A DNA stretch of 64,000 nucleotides from Belnapia moabensis DSM 16746 (lineage in GTDB: Bacteria > Pseudomonadota > Alphaproteobacteria > Acetobacterales > Acetobacteraceae): the NCBI RefSeq assembly GCF_000745835.1, contig NZ_JQKB01000003.1, positions 124,001 to 188,000 of the forward strand. The letters run 5' to 3'. The notes beneath the pieces are model-generated. The model was given only the letters and a program-made list of their open reading frames with translations, was not told the origin of the DNA and ran no database searches. The translations under genes and the position numbers were made by a program. This document shows, piece by piece, positions 16,822-25,953 of this stretch; the first letter of the stretch is position 1; each line of letters starts with the position of its first letter.

Positions 16822-17861
16822 GCGACAGCGGCCAAGGTCGCCTTCATGAACCCATCGAGCTGTGTCTGATCCACCCAGCGCAGCACCGCGGTGATCCCGG
16901 CATCCGGATCGACCCAGGTGACGTTGCCGCCGGCGCCGGAGAAGCACCAGCTCCGCGCGCTGGCCGATGGCCAGCGGGTGCGGCCGGTGTTCAGCCACCA
17001 GAGCAGGCCGTAATGCGGGTTGAGGGCGCAGGGCGTGGCGCATTGGGCAACCCAGCCCTCGGGCAGCAGGCGGCGGCCGTCCCAGACGCCGTCCTGCAGG
17101 GTGAGTTGGCCGATGAGCGCCTGGTCCTCGGCATGGATGAAAACGCCGCCGCCCCAATGGCCGCCGCCGGAGACGCTCTGGATGCGGCGGCCCTCGATAT
17201 CGACCCAGGAGGTCTCGTAGCCGAGCCAGCGCCAGTCCTGCGAGGCGCCGATCGGGCGCGTGATGCGCTCGGCGAAGACCTCCGGCAGGGGGCGGCGGAA
17301 GAGGCGAAGGAGGGCAAGCGACAGGCGGTTCACCCGGACGTCGTTGTATTCCCAGTATTCGCCGGGCTTGTGAAGGGGGCGAGCTAAGCCCTTCTTCCCC
17401 TGCCCTTCCACGCCGAGGTTGCGGCCGCGGTCGATGAGGTCGGACTTGCCGAAGAGCGTACCCTCCCATTCGGAGGTGTTGGTCAGCAGGTGGCGCCAGG
17501 TGATGGCGGCGTTCTGCGGGCTGTCGAAGCCGCCGTCATCGACCAGGGCACGAACGGGCGCGTCGAGGTCGGGGATGAGGCCGTCGCCATGGGCGAGGCC
17601 GGCGAGAAGGGCGAGGTAGGACTTCGCTACCGAGAAGGTCATGTCGACGCGCTGCGTGTCGCCCCATTCGGCGACGCGGCGGCCGTTGTAAAGGATCAAC
17701 CCGTTGGGGGCACCGCGCGGGGCGACGGGGCCGATGATGGCGTTGGCCGGCGGCGGCTCGAAGAAGCCGACCTCGAGATGGGCGCGGATGTCCCGCGGCC
17801 AGGGGGATTCGTGCGACAGGGCGAAGTCGACGGCGGGGGCGAAGGCGGGAAGGGTCGGCAT
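16818..17861 (-). CDS. Serine hydrolase, class C beta-lactamase/esterase family
   Basis: 347 residues of the beta-lactamase-related (PF00144) fold. The SxxK motif SVAK (about 77-80) and the YxN-type EYND (about 168-171) are present; a GGGHWGGG loop lies near 236 and a C-terminal SGAGGN stands where the KTG triad usually lies. No signal peptide is seen, which argues against a true periplasmic beta-lactamase and for an esterase or amidase. RBS is weak. It is monocistronic, between a palindromic repeat and a 121-bp gap. Confidence 0.85.
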   Translation of the reverse strand: MPTLPAFAPAVDFALSHESPWPRDIRAHLEVGFFEPPPANAIIGPVAPRGAPNGLILYNGRRVAEWGDTQRVDMTFSVAKSYLALLAGLAHGDGLIPDLDAPVRALVDDGGFDSPQNAAITWRHLLTNTSEWEGTLFGKSDLIDRGRNLGVEGQGKKGLARPLHKPGEYWEYNDVRVNRLSLALLRLFRRPLPEVFAERITRPIGASQDWRWLGYETSWVDIEGRRIQSVSGGGHWGGGVFIHAEDQALIGQLTLQDGVWDGRRLLPEGWVAQCATPCALNPHYGLLWWLNTGRTRWPSASARSWCFSGAGGNVTWVDPDAGITAVLRWVDQTQLDGFMKATLAAVA

Positions 17862-17982
17862 GCGGCGAAGGTATCACGCAGGGACGGATAGGGCGCCAGG
17901 GGGTGCGAGACGCGTTCCCACGGCCGCGTGATCTCCTTTACATGAGGGCGCGCGGCGCGAAGCGCGTCACCGGAGAATACGC

Positions 17983-18900
17983 ATGTCGCAGGGCCAGACT
18001 GCCGCCCCCTCGAATTCCCCTCTCCTTCGGGTCGCGGAGTGGCTGCGGCCGCGGCGGAGGCTGGTGCCCGTGGCGCGGCTCGCGGGACCGGCCGGGCCGG
18101 CGGAGGCGGCGGTGCGTGCCCTGGCCCAGGCGGTGCCGATGGCGGGGGAGACGCTGCTTTGCCGCACGCTCGGGCGGCATAAGATGCTGGTCGATGCGGG
18201 TGACTTCACCCATGCGCCGCATCTTGCCGTGGACGGGTTCTGGGAGTGGTGGACGACGCGCTTCCTGGCCGAGCGCCTGAAGCCTGGGCAGGTCTTCGTC
18301 GATGGCGGGGCCTGCTACGGCTATTTCAGCCTGCTGGCGGCGGAATTGGTGGGACCGGCGGGCAAGGTCCTCGCCTTTGAGCCGCATCCGCGCTCGGCGG
18401 TACTGCTGCGGCGGAATCTCGCGCTCAACGGCATGGAAGGGCGGTCGCAGGTGGAGGAGGTGGCGCTGGCCGGGCCCGAATCGGGGCGGGTGATGCGCTT
18501 CGTCCTGCCGGAGGGCAGCCCGATGAATGCGCATCTGCTGCCGGAGGAGCTAGCGGGCGGCGGGGGCGGGCCCGGTATGGTGCGTGGCCCGGGGATTGCG
18601 ATGGTGGCGACGCGGGCGCTCGACCGGCATGGCAGGGTGAAGCCGGATGTGGTGAAGCTCGATCTCTGCGGCGCGGAGGAGGCAGCCTTCGCCGGGATGC
18701 AGGGGGTAATCGAGGCCAATCCGGCGGTGCAGGTGCTGCTCTGCTTCAACCCGGTGCGGTCGGCGGCGCCGGCGGATTTCCTTGGGCGGCTGGCGGGGCA
18801 GTTCAGGCTGCGGCGGCTGACGGCCCGGGGCGAGGCGCAAGACTGCACGCCCGCCGAGGCGATGTCCGGTGGGGATGTGATGCTCTACCTGGCGCGCTAG
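17983..18900 (+). CDS. FkbM family SAM-dependent methyltransferase
   Basis: 305 residues. A Rossmann-type methyltransferase domain starts near residue 95 with VFVDGGACYGYFSLLAA as the SAM-binding loop and LAFEPHP as the second strand acid. The FkbM motif that normally reads DVEGAE appears as DLCGAE. The N-terminal 90 residues are variable and basic. Typical targets are sugar hydroxyls or peptides; none is indicated here. RBS CGGAGAA is well placed. The TAG stop lies within the loop of a 9-bp hairpin. Confidence 0.85.
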   Translation: MSQGQTAAPSNSPLLRVAEWLRPRRRLVPVARLAGPAGPAEAAVRALAQAVPMAGETLLCRTLGRHKMLVDAGDFTHAPHLAVDGFWEWWTTRFLAERLKPGQVFVDGGACYGYFSLLAAELVGPAGKVLAFEPHPRSAVLLRRNLALNGMEGRSQVEEVALAGPESGRVMRFVLPEGSPMNAHLLPEELAGGGGGPGMVRGPGIAMVATRALDRHGRVKPDVVKLDLCGAEEAAFAGMQGVIEANPAVQVLLCFNPVRSAAPADFLGRLAGQFRLRRLTARGEAQDCTPAEAMSGGDVMLYLAR

Positions 18901-18911
18901 CTGCGCCAGGT
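18887..18911. terminator. Bidirectional terminator hairpin spanning the FkbM stop codon
   Basis: A perfect 9-bp stem, ACCTGGCGC (18887-18895) with GCGCCAGGT (18903-18911), closes over a seven-base loop that holds the TAG stop of the methyltransferase gene. It lies between the convergent methyltransferase and minE genes. No T run, so Rho-assisted or hairpin-only termination is inferred. Confidence 0.6.
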
Positions 18912-18917
18912 CCGTTG

Positions 18918-19208
18918 TCAGCTCGCGGCGGCCTGGCGGCCGGGCGAAGGTGCGGGCAGCTCGATCTCGATGGCGAGCGTCGACATGTCGCCGCCGCGGT
19001 CGAGGTCGAGCTTCACCTTGCCCGGGTCGATCGCCACGTAGCGGGCGACGACCGCAACCAGCTCCTGCTGGAGCTTCGGCAGGAAATCCTCGCGCGTCCG
19101 GCCGATGCGCTCATGGGCGAGCACGATTTGCAGGCGTTCCTTGGCGGCGGAGGCGCTGGGAGGCGCCTCTTCCTTGCGGGTGGCGCGGAAATAATCGAGC
19201 CAGCTCAT
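18918..19208 (-). CDS. minE: Cell division topological specificity factor MinE
   Basis: 96 residues, normal MinE length. The N-terminal SWLDYF membrane-binding part and the anti-MinCD helix with AKERLQIVLAHER (about 22-34) are clear, followed by the dimerising beta domain. MinE stimulates the MinD ATPase and keeps the division inhibitor away from midcell. The ATG shares one base with the minD TGA (TGATG). Last gene of minCDE. Confidence 0.97.
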   Translation of the reverse strand: MSWLDYFRATRKEEAPPSASAAKERLQIVLAHERIGRTREDFLPKLQQELVAVVARYVAIDPGKVKLDLDRGGDMSTLAIEIELPAPSPGRQAAAS

Positions 19209-20029
19209 CAGGCGGCCCTCCCCCCGAACAGGCGCTGGAACAGGCCGGGCTTCTTGGCCGGCTCGAGGAAGCGGTGCGGCAGGTCCTCGCCGAGGAAGCG
19301 GCCGACCGCGTCCTTGTAGGCCTGGCCGGCGACGCTCTCGGTATCCATGATGACCGGCGTGCCGGTGTTGGAGGCCTTCAGCACGCTCTCGTTCTCGGGG
19401 ATGACGCCGAGCAGGGGGATGGCGAGGATCTCGCGCACATCCTCAAGCTTCAGCATCTCGCCGCGCTCGACCCGGTTGGGGTCGTAGCGGGTGACGAGGA
19501 GGTGCTCCTTCACCTTGTCCTTCTTCTCCTCGGCGCGCTTCGACTTCGACTGCAGCACGCCGAGGATGCGGTCGCTGTCGCGGACCGAGGAGACCTCGGG
19601 GTTGGTGACGACGATCGCCTGGTCGGCGAAGTAGAGGGCGAGGAGGGCGCCCTTCTCGATGCCGGCGGGGCTGTCGCACAGGATGTAGTCGAAGTCGGCC
19701 GAGAGCTCCTCGATAATGGTCGAGACGCCCTCGCGGGTCAGCGCGTCCTTGTCGCGGGTCTGGCTGGCGGGGAGGATCGCCAGGGTGTCAACGCGCTTGT
19801 CGCGGATCAGCGCCTGGTTGAGGCGGGCCTCGCCCTGGATGACGTTGACGATGTCGAAGACCACGCGCCGCTCGACGCCCATGATGAGGTCGAGGTTTCG
19901 CAGGCCGACGTCGAAATCGATCACCACCGTCTTCTTGCCCCGCTGCGCGAGGCCGGTGGCGACGGCGGCGCTGGTCGTGGTCTTGCCGACGCCTCCCTTG
20001 CCGGAGGTGACAACGATCACTTGCGCCAT
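19208..20029 (-). CDS. minD: Septum site-determining ATPase MinD
   Basis: 273 residues. Deviant Walker A GKGGVGKTT (10-18) with the signature lysine Lys11, DFDVGLRN switch, and a C-terminal amphipathic helix rich in lysine and phenylalanine (EPAKKPGLFQRLFGG) that targets the membrane. It recruits MinC to the membrane and oscillates with MinE. GGGG lies nine bases before the ATG; 33 bp separate it from minC. Confidence 0.98.
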   Translation of the reverse strand: MAQVIVVTSGKGGVGKTTTSAAVATGLAQRGKKTVVIDFDVGLRNLDLIMGVERRVVFDIVNVIQGEARLNQALIRDKRVDTLAILPASQTRDKDALTREGVSTIIEELSADFDYILCDSPAGIEKGALLALYFADQAIVVTNPEVSSVRDSDRILGVLQSKSKRAEEKKDKVKEHLLVTRYDPNRVERGEMLKLEDVREILAIPLLGVIPENESVLKASNTGTPVIMDTESVAGQAYKDAVGRFLGEDLPHRFLEPAKKPGLFQRLFGGRAA

Positions 20030-20062
20030 GGACGCATCCCCCTCATCCCCATTCTCATCCCA

Positions 20063-20815
20063 TCACCCGAGCGGTGCGAACCGCATCTCCTCGCCCTCCA
20101 GCCGCACTTGCGTCGGCTTGCCGATGGGCGCGTCGCCGAGCCCCTCGCGCACCGCGTAGAAGCCGGCGATGGCGACGAGCTCCGGGTCGAAATTCAGCGC
20201 GAAGATCCGCGCCGTGGCATCGTCCGCGGCGCCGGCAACGGCGCGGCCGCGGAGTGCTCCGTATACATGTATGTTGCCGTCGGCAATGATCTCCGCACCG
20301 GCATTCACGGTCGCGGTGACGATGAGGTCGGCGCCCTGCGCATAGATGCGCTGACCGGAGCGGACGGGCTCCGCCACCAGCATGGCGGCGCGGCCGGAGC
20401 CGGAGAAGTCGGGGCGTGGGGCGGCCTCCGTCGCGGCCGCGGCGGGCGGCACGGGGATGGCCTCGGGCGGCGGGGCCGGCTCGGCCTCGGCGCCGACGGC
20501 GCGGAGGGGGGGAAGGCCTGCGTGCTGCGCCGCCTGCTTCATCGCCTGGCTGCCGCCGGAGGTGCCGATGGGCACGATCTCCAGCTTGTGGAGGCCCTCG
20601 ACGAGGCCGCGGAAATCCACCTCCTCCGGCGCCGCCTCGAGATCGGCAAGGCCGATGACGATGGGGGCGAAGCGGAGGAAGCCTGGGGCGCGGCGGAATT
20701 GGTCGCCGAGCGCGGGCAGCACGGCTTCCGGCCGCGGGTCCAGCAGGCGCAGGACGAGCAGGTTGAAATTGCCGGCCCGGAGGCGGAAGGCTTCTGGAAG
20801 CGTCTGGCTGCTCAA
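20063..20815 (-). CDS. minC: Septum site-determining protein MinC
   Basis: 250 residues. An N-terminal FtsZ-inhibiting domain (starting FRLRAGNFNLLVLRL) is joined by an alanine/proline-rich linker (about 100-145) to the C-terminal beta-helix domain (IYAQGADLIVTATVNAGAEI onward) that binds MinD. The only usable start is TTG at 20815: an in-frame TGA lies 15 codons upstream with no ATG or GTG between, and no start codon follows before conserved sequence. A modest SD (GAGAG) precedes it. Confidence 0.95.
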   Translation of the reverse strand: MSSQTLPEAFRLRAGNFNLLVLRLLDPRPEAVLPALGDQFRRAPGFLRFAPIVIGLADLEAAPEEVDFRGLVEGLHKLEIVPIGTSGGSQAMKQAAQHAGLPPLRAVGAEAEPAPPPEAIPVPPAAAATEAAPRPDFSGSGRAAMLVAEPVRSGQRIYAQGADLIVTATVNAGAEIIADGNIHVYGALRGRAVAGAADDATARIFALNFDPELVAIAGFYAVREGLGDAPIGKPTQVRLEGEEMRFAPLG

Positions 20816-20915
20816 GGCGCTCTCGGACCTGGCTGCGGCGTGGGGGGTTGCGGTTCCTCACCTATAGCGGCGCGGCGGCGAGGGGCGAAGCCCGAATACG
20901 CCGAAGCGTCCCGGA

Positions 20916-20943
20916 TTGGCGTGGCGGCTGGCCGGTTCATAAT
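20916..20943 (+). promoter_or_regulatory. Sigma70-like promoter candidate for the thioesterase operon
   Basis: TTGGCG (20916-20921), 16-base spacer, CATAAT (20938-20943). It matches the -35 consensus at four and the -10 at five of six positions, about 75 bp before the thioesterase start in the minC divergent gap. Confidence 0.4.
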
Positions 20944-21017
20944 GCCGGGGCAACCGGGGAGCGTGACGTGCCGCCTTCTGCCCTCATCCATGCCTGCCGA
21001 CTCGGCGGGGCCGCGGC

Positions 21018-21476
21018 GTGAGCCGGCCGCCCATCGGCACCCGTGCCGACTACCGCTGGTTCATCGCCATCCCGACCCGCTGGATGGACAACGACGTCTA
21101 TGGCCATGTGAACAACGTCACCTATTACAGCTGGGTCGATACGGCGGTGGCGCAGTTCCTGATCGAGCAGGGGGTGCTCGACCTGAAGGCCAGCAGCGAG
21201 GTCGGGCTGGTGGTGGATACCGGCTGCCGCTACTTCGCGCCGATCGCCTTCCCCGATTCCGTGACCTGCGGGGTGCGGTGCGGGCGGCTCGGGACCAGCT
21301 CCATCCGCTACGAGGTCGGCATCTTCCGCAATGCGGAGGAGCGGGCGAGTGCGGAGGCGCATTTCGTCCATGTCTATGTGGCACGGGCCGAGCAGGGGCG
21401 GAGCGTGCCCCTTCCCGCCCGGCTGCGCGAGGCCGCGACGCGGCTGCTGCTGCCCAAGGATAAGGAAGACGCGTGA
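21018..21476 (+). CDS. Acyl-CoA thioesterase, 4HBT hotdog family
   Basis: 152 residues, one hotdog domain. The FRWMDNDVYGHVNN-type signature (TRWMDNDVYGHVNN, about 21-34) places it with 4-hydroxybenzoyl-CoA/YbgC-type thioesterases, the aspartate in DNDVYGH being the catalytic acid. It would hydrolyse short or aromatic acyl-CoA. The start is a GTG at 21018. Its TGA overlaps the ATG of the dehydrogenase gene (TGATG), so the two form a small operon. Confidence 0.88.
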   Translation: MSRPPIGTRADYRWFIAIPTRWMDNDVYGHVNNVTYYSWVDTAVAQFLIEQGVLDLKASSEVGLVVDTGCRYFAPIAFPDSVTCGVRCGRLGTSSIRYEVGIFRNAEERASAEAHFVHVYVARAEQGRSVPLPARLREAATRLLLPKDKEDA

Positions 21477-22453
21477 TGCCTGGATTGAGCCGCCTTGCCA
21501 TCCTCGACGACTATCAGGGCGTGGCGCTGACGCGTGGGCCCTGGGACCGATTGCCCGAGGCGCTGACGATCGAGGTGTTCCGGGATACCGTCACCGAGAT
21601 GGAGGCGCTGGTGGCGCGGCTGCTGCCCTTCGACGCCATCCTCATCATGCGCGAGCGCACGCCCTTCCCGCGGGCGCTGCTGGAGCGGCTGCCGAATCTG
21701 CGGCTGCTGATCACCACCGGGGCGCGGAACCGGAGCGTCGATCTGGAGGCGGCGGCTGAGCGCGGGGTGACGGTCTGCGGCACGCCGAGCTTCGGGCATC
21801 CGACCGTCGATCTGACCTGGGGGCTGATCCTTTCGCTCATGCGGCGCATCCCGGAGCAGCAGGCCTCGCTGCGCTCGGGTGGTTGGCAGATCGCGCCGGG
21901 GGGGAGCATCGGCTCGACCTTCGAAGGGAAGGTGCTGGGGGTGATGGGGCTCGGCAATCTCGGCAGCCGGGTCGCCAAGGTGGGGCAGGCCTTCGGGATG
22001 GAGGTGATCGCCTGGAGCCAGAACCTCACCGCCGAGAAGGCCGAGGCGGCGGGGGCGCGGCTGGTCGGGAAGGCGCAGCTGATGGAGGAGGCGGATGTGG
22101 TGAGCCTGCACCTCATCCTGTCGGACCGGTCGCGGGGGATCGTCGGGGCGGAGGAGCTGGGGCGGATGAAGCGCTCGGCCTTCATCGTCAATACCAGCCG
22201 GGGGCCGCTGATCGAGCAGGAGGCGCTGATCACCGCCTTGCAGGACGGGCAAATCGCGGGGGCGGGCATCGACGTCTTCGACCGGGAGCCGCTGCCACCG
22301 GGGCATCCGCTGCTGGCGGCGCCCAATACCGTGCTGACGCCGCACCTGGGCTACGTCACCGAGGAGAATTACGCGCAGTACTTCCTCGGCGCCGTCGAGG
22401 CGGTGGAGGCCTTCCTGGCGGGGCGGCCGATCCGGGAGTTGCGCGCGGGGTGA
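21476..22453 (+). CDS. D-2-hydroxyacid dehydrogenase family protein
   Basis: 325 residues. The NAD-binding GLGNLGSRVAKVG segment (about 160-172), the substrate arginine in NTSRGPLI (about 240-247), a glutamate in the DREPLP region and the HLGY histidine near 296 are the standard set of the family. It reduces 2-oxo acids or oxidises D-2-hydroxy acids. The ATG at 21476 overlaps the thioesterase stop; a GTG one codon upstream is less likely. The gene is followed by a 117-bp gap before the ABC importer operon. Confidence 0.88.
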   Translation: MPGLSRLAILDDYQGVALTRGPWDRLPEALTIEVFRDTVTEMEALVARLLPFDAILIMRERTPFPRALLERLPNLRLLITTGARNRSVDLEAAAERGVTVCGTPSFGHPTVDLTWGLILSLMRRIPEQQASLRSGGWQIAPGGSIGSTFEGKVLGVMGLGNLGSRVAKVGQAFGMEVIAWSQNLTAEKAEAAGARLVGKAQLMEEADVVSLHLILSDRSRGIVGAEELGRMKRSAFIVNTSRGPLIEQEALITALQDGQIAGAGIDVFDREPLPPGHPLLAAPNTVLTPHLGYVTEENYAQYFLGAVEAVEAFLAGRPIRELRAG

Positions 22454-22570
22454 GCGGGATGCCGCTTTCGGCGGCAGCGCAGGGAAGTTAGCGGGACGGA
22501 AGCGCCTCACAGGTGCGGCATGGGCGTTGCATGGGCAGGCGAAACGTCCCGCTCCTGGAGGATCGCTTCC

Positions 22571-23518
22571 ATGCCCATCGCCCGCCGCGCGCTGCTTGGC
22601 GCCGCCTCCGCCGCCCTCGCCGCACCTGCCCTGCACGCGCAGGGCGTCACGGTGAGGATGGGGGCGCTGCGGCTGATCCATTCCATCGCGCCCTATCTCT
22701 ATGAGCGGTTTCAGCCGGCGGGGATGAAGATCGAGGTGATCCCCTTCGAGAGTCCGACCGAGGGCAAGAATGCGGTCGTGACCAAATCTGTGGATTTCGG
22801 TGCCTTCGGCATCGCCGCCGGCATCCTCGGCGCGGCGGCGCGGGAGCCGGTGACGGTGATCGGCTCCTGCTGCGACCGGGTCATGGCAGTGGTGGCGAAG
22901 AAGGAGGCCGAGATCGAGACGCTGCGCGACCTGCGCGGCAAGCGCGTCGGCATCTGGCCGGGTTCGACGCAGGAGGTCTTCATCCTCGAGCGGCTCAGGA
23001 TGGAGGGGATGACGATCCGCGACGTGCAGTCGGTGCGGGTCTCCTTCTCCGAGATGCCGATCGCGCTGGCCCGTGGCGATGTCGATGCCTATGTCGGGGC
23101 GGAACCGGGACCGGGTGTCTCCATTTCCTCGGGCGTCGGGAAGATCGTCGAGTATCCTTATTCGACGCCGATGGGCTCGCTGAACATGATCTTTGCCACG
23201 CATCCCGAGACCGTCGCGCAGCGGCCGGACCTCGTGCGGGCCATGCTGAAGGTGCACCGGCAGGCGAGCGAATTCGGCATGGCCAACCGCGGCGTCACCA
23301 TCGAGACTGCGGTGGCGAAGCTTGGGATGCGGCGGGATGCGTTGGAGGTCAGCCTGCCGAATGTCGAGCTGAACTGGCAGATGACCCCCGAGATGGTGGT
23401 GCGGGCGAAGACTTATGCCGAGCAGATGCTGAGCCTGAAGCAGATCCGCGCGCTGCCGGATTTCGGCACCTTCTTCGACGCGAGGTTCTCGGACGAGCTG
23501 GCGAAGTCTGCGGCATGA
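22571..23518 (+). CDS. ABC transporter substrate-binding protein (NMT1/SsuA/TauA-like)
   Basis: 315 residues. The N-terminus MPIARRALLGAASAALAAPA has a twin arginine and an Ala-rich hydrophobic stretch ending ALHAQG, compatible with Tat or Sec export. The mature part resembles NMT1-like receptors (nitrate, sulfonate, pyrimidine precursors). GGAGG precedes the ATG at good spacing; an upstream in-frame ATG lacks support. First gene of a complete importer: its TGA overlaps the permease ATG. The adjoining amidase genes suggest a nitrogen-containing ligand. Confidence 0.88.
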   Translation: MPIARRALLGAASAALAAPALHAQGVTVRMGALRLIHSIAPYLYERFQPAGMKIEVIPFESPTEGKNAVVTKSVDFGAFGIAAGILGAAAREPVTVIGSCCDRVMAVVAKKEAEIETLRDLRGKRVGIWPGSTQEVFILERLRMEGMTIRDVQSVRVSFSEMPIALARGDVDAYVGAEPGPGVSISSGVGKIVEYPYSTPMGSLNMIFATHPETVAQRPDLVRAMLKVHRQASEFGMANRGVTIETAVAKLGMRRDALEVSLPNVELNWQMTPEMVVRAKTYAEQMLSLKQIRALPDFGTFFDARFSDELAKSAA

Positions 23519-24315
23519 CGGCGCTGGCGGTGCGCGCCACCGCCTCGCGCCAAGCACTGCTGGCGGTGGCGGCGCCGGTGCTCGGCCTGCTCGCCTGGCA
23601 TGTGGCGACGAGCGGGCCGGGCTATCACCTGATCCCGCCGCCGGCCGACGTCGCGGTGCAGTGGTGGGACCTCGCCTTCGGCGGGGTCTGGGACGACCTC
23701 TATTCGGCGACGCTGTGGACCCATGCGATGGCGAGCCTCGGGCGGGTCTATGGCGGCTTCGCGCTGGCCGCGCTCGTCGCGCTGCCGATGGGGATGCTGA
23801 TCGGGCGCATCGCGGTGGTGCGGGACCTGCTCGACCCGTCCTTGCAGATCCTGCGGCCGATCCCGGTCACCGCCTGGCTGCCGCTGGCCATGATCGTCTT
23901 CGGCATCGGGCCGCGCAGCGCCTTCTTCCTGGTCTTCCTCGGCGCCTTCTATCCGTTCCTGCTGAATACGGTCTTCGGCGTGAGGAGCGTCGAGGGGCGG
24001 CTGTTCGAGGCGGCGGCGATGCTCGGCGTCGGGCGGCAGGCGGTGTTCTGGAAGGTGGTACTGCCGGCCTCCCTCCCCTCGATCTTCACGGGGCTCAGGT
24101 TGGGGCTGGGGTTTGCCTGGGTGGTGATCGTCGTCGGCGAGATGACGGGGGTGCAGACGGGGCTCGGCGCCATCATCATGGAGGCGCGGCAGCTCTCGCG
24201 GACGGAGATCGTCATCTCTGGGATGGTGACGATCGGGGTGCTGGGGTTCCTCTCCGACCGGGCGGTGCAGCTGCTCGGGCGTCGGCTGCTGCGCTGGAGT
24301 CCGCAACATGGGTGA
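23515..24315 (+). CDS. ABC transporter permease (SsuC/TauC family)
   Basis: 266 residues with about six membrane segments. The coupling-helix EAA motif is readable as EAAAMLGVGRQAVFWKVVLP (about 163-182). It would form the homodimeric membrane channel for the receptor upstream and the ATPase downstream. The start overlaps the receptor stop by four bases and the stop overlaps the ATPase start by eight, so all three are translationally coupled. Confidence 0.92.
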   Translation: MTALAVRATASRQALLAVAAPVLGLLAWHVATSGPGYHLIPPPADVAVQWWDLAFGGVWDDLYSATLWTHAMASLGRVYGGFALAALVALPMGMLIGRIAVVRDLLDPSLQILRPIPVTAWLPLAMIVFGIGPRSAFFLVFLGAFYPFLLNTVFGVRSVEGRLFEAAAMLGVGRQAVFWKVVLPASLPSIFTGLRLGLGFAWVVIVVGEMTGVQTGLGAIIMEARQLSRTEIVISGMVTIGVLGFLSDRAVQLLGRRLLRWSPQHG

Positions 24316-25099
24316 GGTGCTGGAGCGGCCGGCGGCGACGGGGACGGTGCTGCCGATCCTCGACATCCAGCATGTCGACAAGCGCTTCGCCTTCGGGGCA
24401 GAGACGATCACGGCGCTCTCGGATGCGACGCTGCGCATCGGCAAGGGAGAATTCATCTGCCTGATCGGGCCGTCCGGCTGCGGGAAATCGACCCTGCTGC
24501 GGATGATCGCGGGGTTCGAGACAGTGAGCAGCGGCGCCTTGCTCATGTGGGGCAAGCCGGTGAGTGGGCCGGGGCCGGACCGGGGAATGGTGTTCCAGGA
24601 TTACGGGCTCTTTCCCTGGCTGACGGTGAGCCAGAACATCGCCTTCGGGCCGGTGGCGCGCGGGCGGCCGAAGGCGGAGGCGGCGGCGATCGCCAGGCGC
24701 TTCGTCGAGATGGTGGGGCTGACGCGCTTCGCGGAAGCCTATCCGCACCAGCTCTCTGGGGGCATGAAGCAGCGGGTCGCCATCGCCCGGGTGCTCGCCA
24801 ACGATGCAGAGGTGGTGCTGATGGACGAGCCCTTCGGTGCGTTGGATGCGATGACGCGCGAGCGGCTGCAGGAGGATCTGCTGGAGATTTGGGCGCGCGC
24901 GAAGCTCAGCATCATCTTCGTCACCCATGCGATCGAGGAGGCGATCATCCTCGCCGACCGGGTGGTGGTGATGTCGCCGGGACCGGGGCGGATCATCGCC
25001 GATGAGCGCATCGCCCTGCCCAGGCCGCGCGACCCGACGGGGGTGGAGTTCAACGCGCTCAGGCGGCATCTTTCGGGGCTGCTCGGCAGTCATCATTAG
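24308..25099 (+). CDS. ABC transporter ATP-binding protein (SsuB/TauB family)
   Basis: 263 residues. Walker A GPSGCGKST (about 55-63), Q-loop FQDYGLFPW, signature LSGGMKQR (about 148-155), Walker B VVLMDEPFGALD and the H-loop VTHAIEEA are all intact. It powers the importer encoded just upstream. GGAG lies nine bases before the ATG. The hydrolase gene follows after 11 bp, so the importer and the amide-hydrolase genes are likely one transcript. Confidence 0.94.
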   Translation: MGEVLERPAATGTVLPILDIQHVDKRFAFGAETITALSDATLRIGKGEFICLIGPSGCGKSTLLRMIAGFETVSSGALLMWGKPVSGPGPDRGMVFQDYGLFPWLTVSQNIAFGPVARGRPKAEAAAIARRFVEMVGLTRFAEAYPHQLSGGMKQRVAIARVLANDAEVVLMDEPFGALDAMTRERLQEDLLEIWARAKLSIIFVTHAIEEAIILADRVVVMSPGPGRIIADERIALPRPRDPTGVEFNALRRHLSGLLGSHH

Positions 25100-25110
25100 G
25101 GGTTCCCGCC

Positions 25111-25953
25111 ATGGCATATGATCCGCTGCCGCCCTTCTGGGCCGGCGCCAGCAAGGCCGAGCGCAGCGCGGCCTATGACAACAGCACGGCGGTGAAGGAC
25201 AGCCCGGCGCTGATCGCGGCGCGGAATGCCGAGGCGGCGCCGTTCCGCGCGGCGCGCGCCGGGCATCTCGACCTGGGCTACGGGGCGACGGAGCGGACAG
25301 CGTGGGATCTCTTCCCCGCGAAGGAGGCATCGGCGCCCTGCCTCGTTTTCATCCATGGCGGCTATTGGCAGCGGAACCGGCGGGAGGATTTCTGTGCCTT
25401 CATGGCGGGGGCGCTGGAGCGCGGGTGGTCGGCGGCGTTGCCGGGCCACACGCTGGGACCGGAGGCCTCGCTGACGCAGATCGTGGGTGAGATCAGGGCT
25501 TCGTTGGACTGGCTCGCCCTGCATGGGAGGGAGCATGGGATCGCGGGGAAGGTCGTGGTCTCGGGCTGGTCGGCAGGCGGGCATCTGACGGCGATGGCAC
25601 TCGACCATCCGCGGGTCTCGGCGGGGCTCGCCATCTCCGGCATCTTTGAGCTGGCGCCGATCCGGGATACCGAGCTCGACGAGAAGCTCGGGCTGACCGA
25701 GGCGGAGCTGGCCTCGCTATCGCCGATGCGGCTGCCGGTGGTGCGGAAGCCGCTCGCCATCGCCTATGGCACCGGCGAGCTGCCGGAGCTGCGGCGGCAG
25801 TCGCGGGCGTTCCACAAGCTGCGGGCCGAGGCGCATGCACCGGGGGCGCTGATCCCGGTGAGCGGGGCGGATCACTTCCGCATCCTAGAGGCGCTGAAGG
25901 CGCCGGATGGGGAGTTGCTACGGGCGGCGGACGAGCTGCTGAGGTTCGGCTGA
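25111..25953 (+). CDS. Alpha/beta hydrolase, arylformamidase (kynurenine formamidase)-like
   Basis: 280 residues. The oxyanion motif HGGYW (about 79-83), nucleophile elbow GWSAGG and a late GADHF histidine form the set seen in N-formylkynurenine formamidase and related esterases. No tryptophan-degradation gene is adjacent, so another formamide or carbamate may be the substrate. The TGA shares its last base with the ATG of the allophanate hydrolase gene (TGATG). Confidence 0.85.
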   Translation: MAYDPLPPFWAGASKAERSAAYDNSTAVKDSPALIAARNAEAAPFRAARAGHLDLGYGATERTAWDLFPAKEASAPCLVFIHGGYWQRNRREDFCAFMAGALERGWSAALPGHTLGPEASLTQIVGEIRASLDWLALHGREHGIAGKVVVSGWSAGGHLTAMALDHPRVSAGLAISGIFELAPIRDTELDEKLGLTEAELASLSPMRLPVVRKPLAIAYGTGELPELRRQSRAFHKLRAEAHAPGALIPVSGADHFRILEALKAPDGELLRAADELLRFG

